DNA of 27,841 nt from Calidifonticultor sp964387355 (GTDB lineage: Bacteria; Actinomycetota; Humimicrobiia; Humimicrobiales; Humimicrobiaceae), in the NCBI GenBank assembly GCA_964387355.1, contig CAYLWJ010000075.1, forward strand, positions 1 to 27,841, given 5' to 3'. Every line of letters starts with the position of its first letter. Within the stretch, counting starts at the first letter, position 1. Both the position numbers and the translations under genes were made by a program. Below, piece by piece: positions 22,974-27,841 of this stretch. The notes below the pieces were generated by a model. The model was not told where the DNA came from. It worked only from the letters and a program-made list of their open reading frames with translations, and did not search any database.

Positions 22974-24762
22974 TTTTTAATCCTTTCAAATTTTTATCAT
23001 TTAAATTATTTTTTATCCTGTTTACTTCATTTAACAACTCTTCAGCATGTTTAAAAGATATTTCACTTTCAGTCAGCCCACTTAACATTCTTGATATTTC
23101 CTTAATTCTTTTATCTTTTTGATTTAACAAATTAATATTTATTTTAGTTCTATTAAACTCGACAACTTTATCAATATAATAATGCGTATCTGCAAATGCT
23201 GCAATTTGTGGCAAATGAGTTATACATATAACCTGGCACCTTGAAGAAATATTATAAAGTTTTTTACCAACAATTAAAGCAGACATACCTCCAATACCTA
23301 CATCAATCTCATCAAAAATCATTGTTATAATATTGTCAATTCCACTAATAATAGATTTTAATGCAAGCATAATTCTAGAAATTTCTCCACCTGACGCAAT
23401 TTTTGACAAAGGCTTAGCACTTTCTCCAACATTTAAGGATATTAAAAATTCAATTATATCAATACCATTAGGATGCGGCTTTACCTTTTGATTGTTAACA
23501 TTTATGTTTATCGCAGAATTTTCTTCAGAACTATCAAATGTTAAATCATGTTTTATATTAAACTCAACTGATTTAAAGTTTAATTCTTTTAATTGTTTTG
23601 TAACTTCTTCTTTAAAAACTTTAATTGTATTTTCTCTTTGGTTAGATAAATTTATAGCGCAAGCAGTTAATTTTTCTTTTAAAAGTTTAAATTCTTCCTT
23701 CTTTTTGTTTATAACAACATCCAAGTTTTCAAAATTTTCTAAATCATTTTTTAATTTGTTTAGATACTCTTTTACTTGCTTTATTGACATATTATATTTT
23801 CTTTTTATTTCTGAGATTTTAAATAATCTATCTTGTATCCAGTCTAGTTTTTCGCTTGAAAATTCAAGATTACTTACATAAGATTTAATGTAAATGTCTA
23901 GTTCAGAAAGCAATGACTGGAGATTTAAAATATCAGTATAAAATCTTTCAAATTTATTATCTATCTGAAAAAGTTGTTCAATATTTTTACAAAGCTGTGA
24001 TAAGTTATCAATTAATGAATTTGGCGTTTGATTATCACCATTTAATAGCATTATTGATTCATTGCATAAAAGATGAATTTTTTCATAGTTTCTCAGTATG
24101 TTTTTTTGTTGTTCTAACTCTTGCTCTTCATTTTCTTTTAAATTTAGTTTTTCCAGCTCATTAATTCTAAATTTAATATCCTCAGTTTTTATTTCTTTTT
24201 CTTTTTGAAGCTTTAATAATCTATTTAATTCTTTAATAATCTCTAAATACTTATTATATAACAGTTTATAATCTTCTAGGCTTGTTAATAAATTTTCCCT
24301 TCCAAAACTATCAATAATATCAATATGAGTTTGCCAGTCTAATAAATATTGATGGTCGTGTTGACCGTGTAAATCTAAAAATATACTGCCTAATTTTTTT
24401 AAATTACTTACCTGGGTAAAAATTCCGTTAATATATGCTCTGTTTTTACCAAGTCTGTTCACTTCTCGGGTTATTGTTATATCACTAAAATCATCTTGAC
24501 TATCTGCTAAATTTTCTTTTATTAAAAAATCTCTAGCTTTTTTACTTTTTGTTAAATCAAAAAAACCTTGAACAATTAACTTATCTTGTCCGTCTCTTAT
24601 TAGTTCACTGTTTGCTCTTTCTCCAATAAGTATATTTATGGCTTCAACAATAAGTGTTTTGCCAGCTCCCGTTTCTCCTGTTAAAACATTTAATCCATCT
24701 GAAAAATATACTGTTACATCATCTATAATTGCAAAGTTTTTTATTTGTAATTCTTTTAGCAT
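22963..24762 (-). CDS. recN: DNA repair ATPase RecN
   Basis: A 599-residue SMC-like protein for double-strand-break repair. Walker A is G-E-T-G-A-G-K-T at 29-36, followed by L-D-L-H-G-Q-H-D-H-Q (Q-loop region). Two long coiled-coil arms span about 150-410, then comes the ABC signature S-G-G-E-I-S-R and Walker B M-I-F-D-E-I-D-V-G-I-G-G. It is slightly longer than the usual 550-570 residues because of a Ser/Asn-rich insert before the signature. ATG start, no clear ribosome binding site; the upstream 50 bp is a tandem duplication shared with the nadK end. Confidence 0.96.
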   Translation of the reverse strand: MLKELQIKNFAIIDDVTVYFSDGLNVLTGETGAGKTLIVEAINILIGERANSELIRDGQDKLIVQGFFDLTKSKKARDFLIKENLADSQDDFSDITITREVNRLGKNRAYINGIFTQVSNLKKLGSIFLDLHGQHDHQYLLDWQTHIDIIDSFGRENLLTSLEDYKLLYNKYLEIIKELNRLLKLQKEKEIKTEDIKFRINELEKLNLKENEEQELEQQKNILRNYEKIHLLCNESIMLLNGDNQTPNSLIDNLSQLCKNIEQLFQIDNKFERFYTDILNLQSLLSELDIYIKSYVSNLEFSSEKLDWIQDRLFKISEIKRKYNMSIKQVKEYLNKLKNDLENFENLDVVINKKKEEFKLLKEKLTACAINLSNQRENTIKVFKEEVTKQLKELNFKSVEFNIKHDLTFDSSEENSAININVNNQKVKPHPNGIDIIEFLISLNVGESAKPLSKIASGGEISRIMLALKSIISGIDNIITMIFDEIDVGIGGMSALIVGKKLYNISSRCQVICITHLPQIAAFADTHYYIDKVVEFNRTKININLLNQKDKRIKEISRMLSGLTESEISFKHAEELLNEVNRIKNNLNDKNLKGLKIGN

Positions 24763-24812
24763 TTATGTATAAAGCTTGATTTAAAAATTATGTATAAAGT
24801 TTTATTTAAAAA
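24763..24812. repeat. 2 x 25-bp tandem duplication across the nadK-recN junction
   Basis: Units at 24763-24787 and 24788-24812 match at 23 of 25 positions. The second unit includes the nadK stop and last codons; the first fills the spacer up to the recN ATG. The two differences suggest an older slippage event than the perfect copy at 2153-2192. Confidence 0.85.
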
Positions 24813-25665
24813 GTTTTTCTTTAAATACTTTAAAAAAAATATTATCATCAAAAGTTATTAACTTTAGATTTAACCTTGATTTTTTAAACTCTAACAAATC
24901 ACCTTTTTTAAACTCTATATTTACCCTTATACCATCTGAGCTTAAAAAATCATCTTTATTTTTAGTTTTTAATGCTATTTTTATATTGTTTTTTGGTGAA
25001 ATAATTATACTTCTAGAAAATAAACTGTGGGCTGATAAAGGAGTAATAATTATTGCTTGATTTGTTGGTTCAACAATTGGGCCACCTGCTGAAAGAGAAT
25101 AAGCTGTTGAACCAGTTGGGGTTGAAATTATTATACCATCGGATCTAAATTCATAAAAATTAAAGTTGTTTACAATTATTTCAAAATCAAGAATTTTTCC
25201 ATCAATTATTCTGCTTATAACAAATTCATTTAAAGCTACAATAGGATTTTTACTAAAAGTGATAATATTTCCATTGCGTATTATGCTTAATTCCAGCAAC
25301 ATTCTTTCATCAATCTTATAATTGCCCTCAATCAAATTATCTATTGCAATTTTAAAATCTTTAATATTTATTTCTGCTAAAAAACCGAGTTTACCTACAT
25401 TGATGCCCATTATTGGTATTTCGTTTTCAAAACAGTACCTTGATGCACGCAAAAAAGTCCCATCTCCACCAACAGAAATTAAAGCATCAATATTTTTGCT
25501 CAACTCTAAAATTGAGACAGCAGGCAAATTAAATTTACTTGGCATGGTATCATTAGCAAGCAAAAAAACATCTATTTTCTTTTCAATTAGATAATCATAT
25601 ATTTGTTTTGCTATTCTAATTGCCTTTAAGTTTTTATTATTTGATATTAGTCCAATTTTTTTCAT
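24802..25665 (-). CDS. nadK: NAD kinase
   Basis: A 287-residue kinase that phosphorylates NAD to NADP. G-G-D-G at 66-69 in I-S-V-G-G-D-G-T-F-L and the second motif G-S-T-A-Y-S-L-S-A-G-G-P are diagnostic. Length and order are normal. ATG start with no visible ribosome binding site; it begins 17 bases downstream of the tlyA stop. The tlyA-nadK-recN order is shared by actinobacteria and Firmicutes, but the argR gene found between nadK and recN in many Firmicutes is absent, as in mycobacteria. Confidence 0.96.
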   Translation of the reverse strand: MKKIGLISNNKNLKAIRIAKQIYDYLIEKKIDVFLLANDTMPSKFNLPAVSILELSKNIDALISVGGDGTFLRASRYCFENEIPIMGINVGKLGFLAEINIKDFKIAIDNLIEGNYKIDERMLLELSIIRNGNIITFSKNPIVALNEFVISRIIDGKILDFEIIVNNFNFYEFRSDGIIISTPTGSTAYSLSAGGPIVEPTNQAIIITPLSAHSLFSRSIIISPKNNIKIALKTKNKDDFLSSDGIRVNIEFKKGDLLEFKKSRLNLKLITFDDNIFFKVFKEKLFK

Positions 25666-25682
25666 ATAAATTTACATTTAAT

Positions 25683-26576
25683 TTAATTTAATTCATTTAA
25701 TTTTTTTAATTCAAAATAATCGTATGCATTATTTACAACCGTATTTATTATTTTATCATAATTTTTTTTATATTCTTTATTGTTTTTATGTTCTTTATTG
25801 TTTATATCATTTATTTTTTTATCATAAAATATTTTTTTTAAATATATCCAAAACTCTATATTGCCTTTTGTACCTTTTATTTTTGAGAAATTTAAACCTT
25901 CAACTTTTAATTTAAGGTTTACCAAATATGAAATAATATCTTTTAAAGCTTTTATATGTAATTCTTTTTTCTTAATAATACCTCCAGGCTCGACGTCTTT
26001 CTTTTCTAATTCAAACTGAGGCTTAAATAATAATAAAATTTCTGCACCATCTTTTGTAATTTCTAATATTTTTGGAAAAATTTTTTTTATTGAAATAAAC
26101 GAAACATCAACTACAGTGAAATCAGATAAATACTGTAAACTACTTTTGTTTATATGTCTAATATTAGTTTTTTCAAGAAGTATAACTCTTGGATCATTTT
26201 TCAACTTACAGTCAATTAAACCATAACCAACATCTATTGCTGTAACTAAATTTGCGCCATTTCTTAATAAAAAATCAGTAAAACCACCAGTAGATGCACC
26301 AATATCTACTGCTTTTTTATTTTTAACATTTAAATTAAAATCAATAAAAGCCTTCTCAATTTTTAAGCCGCCACGAGAAACATATTTAATCTGCTTATTT
26401 TCTTCATTAATTATTTCAATCTTTGAGCTAAAGTTAACAAAACTTTCAGGATTATTTATTATTTGGTCATTAACTTTTATCTTACCTGATTTAATAAGAT
26501 AATTTGATTCCTCTTCACTATTAGAAATTTTTTTTATTAATAATAACTTTTTTAAAAGAACTAATTTTTTCTGCAT
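25683..26576 (-). CDS. tlyA: TlyA-family rRNA 2'-O-methyltransferase
   Basis: A 297-residue protein with an N-terminal S4-like domain (about 8-60) and a FtsJ-type methyltransferase domain. The SAM-binding motif is V-D-I-G-A-S-T-G-G-F-T at 90-100, and R-G-G-L-K precedes it. In mycobacteria TlyA methylates 16S C1409 and 23S C1920 and affects capreomycin sensitivity; the same activity is inferred here. The C-terminus carries an Asn/Lys-rich extension (about 250-297) with a small internal repeat not typical of the family. The ATG overlaps the ispA end by 16 bases and has no ribosome binding site. Confidence 0.94.
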   Translation of the reverse strand: MQKKLVLLKKLLLIKKISNSEEESNYLIKSGKIKVNDQIINNPESFVNFSSKIEIINEENKQIKYVSRGGLKIEKAFIDFNLNVKNKKAVDIGASTGGFTDFLLRNGANLVTAIDVGYGLIDCKLKNDPRVILLEKTNIRHINKSSLQYLSDFTVVDVSFISIKKIFPKILEITKDGAEILLLFKPQFELEKKDVEPGGIIKKKELHIKALKDIISYLVNLKLKVEGLNFSKIKGTKGNIEFWIYLKKIFYDKKINDINNKEHKNNKEYKKNYDKIINTVVNNAYDYFELKKLNELN

Positions 26577-27472
26577 AATATAAAGTTAGCAATATTTATT
26601 AGCCATTTTTTTTCAATATCCATTTTCTCAATAATATTTATTGCATCATTTATTTTTTTTCTTGCTATTTCTTTTGATTTTTCAAATCCAAAAACACTAG
26701 GAAATGTATTTTTATTCTGTATAATATCTTTCCCTAATGTTTTACCTAATAATTTTGAGTTAGACTCAATATCAAGCAAATCATCTGTAATTTGAAAGGC
26801 AAGACCAATATTTAAAGCATATTGCGTAAAAAGCTCAAGCTGAGCATCACTTGCACCTGCAATTATCGCTCCACACCTCACAGAAGCACAAATAAGTTTA
26901 GCAGTTTTATTGTTATGCATCCTTTCAAGAAGCTTTTTGGTAATTTTTTTCCCAGCATAGTAAACATCAACAACCTGCCCTGAAACCATTCCAGATACGC
27001 CTGAGGCTAAAGATATTTCTTGTAAAATTCTTAATAAAATCTCACTTTTAGCTTTTTGATAAGTTAATATTATATTATACGCTTCTGCAAAAAGCGCATC
27101 ACCTGTTAAAATTGCAATGTTTTCCCCAAATACTTTATGACAGGATAATTTTCCCCTTCTATAATCATCATTATCAATTGCAGGCAAATCATCATGAATT
27201 AAAGAATATGTATGAATAAATTCTATAGCACAAGCTGTGGGCAAAACAGCATCATAACCAACTCCAAGGCTATTAGCTGTAACTAAGCATAAGATTGGCC
27301 TAAATCTTTTTCCACCATTGTTAATTGAATAACTCATTGCTTTTTTTAAAACAGAAGGTATCTCAACATAACTAGATATATATTTTTTTAATTGGCTATT
27401 TACTATTTTTACTAAAAAGTCCGGATACAAATTATTAAATTTTAAACTATTATATAAATTATTTTCAGCCAT
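26561..27472 (-). CDS. ispA: Polyprenyl (farnesyl) diphosphate synthase
   Basis: A 303-residue all-helical prenyltransferase joining IPP to allylic diphosphates. The first aspartate-rich motif is D-D-L-P-A-I-D at 94-100 followed by R-R-G-K, and the second is D-D-L-L-D at 230-234. The residues before motif 1 (H-T-Y-S-L-I-H) with tyrosine five positions upstream resemble bacterial farnesyl diphosphate synthase, which favours a C15 product; chain length is inferred. It follows nusB after a 72-bp spacer and directly overlaps tlyA. The dxs gene and exonuclease VII genes that flank ispA in many Firmicutes are not here. Weak ribosome binding site. Confidence 0.95.
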   Translation of the reverse strand: MAENNLYNSLKFNNLYPDFLVKIVNSQLKKYISSYVEIPSVLKKAMSYSINNGGKRFRPILCLVTANSLGVGYDAVLPTACAIEFIHTYSLIHDDLPAIDNDDYRRGKLSCHKVFGENIAILTGDALFAEAYNIILTYQKAKSEILLRILQEISLASGVSGMVSGQVVDVYYAGKKITKKLLERMHNNKTAKLICASVRCGAIIAGASDAQLELFTQYALNIGLAFQITDDLLDIESNSKLLGKTLGKDIIQNKNTFPSVFGFEKSKEIARKKINDAINIIEKMDIEKKWLINIANFILCRKN

Positions 27473-27544
27473 ATAATCTTTTTATTTATTATTTTTTTTC
27501 TTTTTAAGCTATCTTTATAAATAGCTTATCAATTAGCTTTTAAA

Positions 27545-27841
27545 TTAGATTTTATTTTTTTCATTTTTCTCTTGATTTCCTAATTGAAGCTCTAGAAGTA
27601 TTTTTCCAAGTATTCCATTTACAAATTTTGGTGTATCGTCTTTTTGACCATATATTTTAGATATCTCAATTGCTTCATCAACTGAAACTTTTAAAGGTAT
27701 ATCATTTAAAAAAAGCATTTCATAAATTGCAACTCTTAAAATGTTTCTATCAATAACTGCAATTCTTTCAAAAGACCAGTTTTCTACTACATTTTTTATT
27801 TTTTCATCTATCATGTCTAAATGCTTTACAACACCTAATAC
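27545..27841 (-). CDS. nusB: Transcription antitermination factor NusB, 5' end cut by window edge
   Basis: The frame is open to the window edge with no stop, so the first part of the gene lies outside; 98 codons plus stop are visible. An internal ATG at 27814 is not the start, because the codons before it continue the family pattern (V-V-K-H-L-D then I-D-E-K-I). The visible part is the NusB C-terminal helical bundle: N-W-S-F-E-R-I-A-V-I-D-R-N-I-L-R, then Y-E-M-L-F, S-V-D-E-A-I-E-I-S-K-I-Y-G and F-V-N-G-I-L. NusB with NusE supports rRNA antitermination. The short charged tail is typical. Confidence 0.95.
   Translation of the reverse strand, partial: VLGVVKHLDMIDEKIKNVVENWSFERIAVIDRNILRVAIYEMLFLNDIPLKVSVDEAIEISKIYGQKDDTPKFVNGILGKILLELQLGNQEKNEKNKI

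Noticed and set aside
25683..26576. Haemolysin, the old name of TlyA
   Set aside because: The domains are S4 plus FtsJ methyltransferase; rRNA methylation explains them better.

Overview
The window is a very AT-rich (roughly 25-30% GC), gene-dense bacterial chromosome segment. It holds 28 protein genes and one tRNA, all on the minus strand, plus one probable non-coding RNA on the plus strand. Gene order points to the Actinobacteria despite the low GC. A GarA-type FHA gene followed by an FtsR-type MerR regulator is an actinobacterial pairing, and the run tlyA-nadK-recN-pyrG-NUDIX-xerD-scpA-scpB-rluB-cmk-der matches the order I know from mycobacteria and streptomycetes. A low-GC, probably anaerobic actinobacterial lineage fits best: TrpRS carries a four-cysteine pattern like the [4Fe-4S] motif of Thermotoga TrpRS, and a DUF512 radical-SAM protein is present. 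This placement is inference; no 16S rRNA is in the window.

Layout in the direction of transcription (high to low coordinates): nusB (cut by the edge), ispA, tlyA, nadK, recN and pyrG (termination factor, farnesyl-PP synthase, rRNA methyltransferase, NAD kinase, DNA repair, CTP synthase); a DUF1461 membrane protein, an M20 peptidase, an ADP-ribose hydrolase and XerD; a 407-bp spacer with a tandem repeat; an M50 membrane protease, trpS, scpA, scpB and rluB (chromosome segregation and rRNA modification); a 385-bp spacer with the plus-strand RNA; tyrA, aroA, cmk, plsC, ispH, a PDZ-less DUF512 protein and der (aromatic amino acids, CMP kinase, phospholipid, isoprenoid, ribosome assembly); tRNA-Pro(GGG) with encoded CCA, directly followed by a phosphohexomutase; garA-like FHA, ftsR-like MerR, a D,D-carboxypeptidase and a DUF3048 lipoprotein cut by the left edge.

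Most genes abut or overlap by a few bases, so they probably form long operons with translational coupling. Of 26 genes with a visible start, 18 use ATG, 6 TTG and 2 GTG. The genome repeatedly carries short tandem duplications (10-38 bp) at gene junctions and in protein linkers, several spanning stop codons.

The most unusual element is the plus-strand RNA at about 13135-13304. It has a near-consensus sigma-70 promoter with 17-bp spacing. Its predicted 5' end is locked in a 10-bp closing helix, its body is a rod of further helices, and a branched 3' domain ends in a GC-rich stem and T-run. It is about 41% GC and lies antisense to any rluB-to-tyrA read-through transcript. I could not assign it to a known RNA family from memory.
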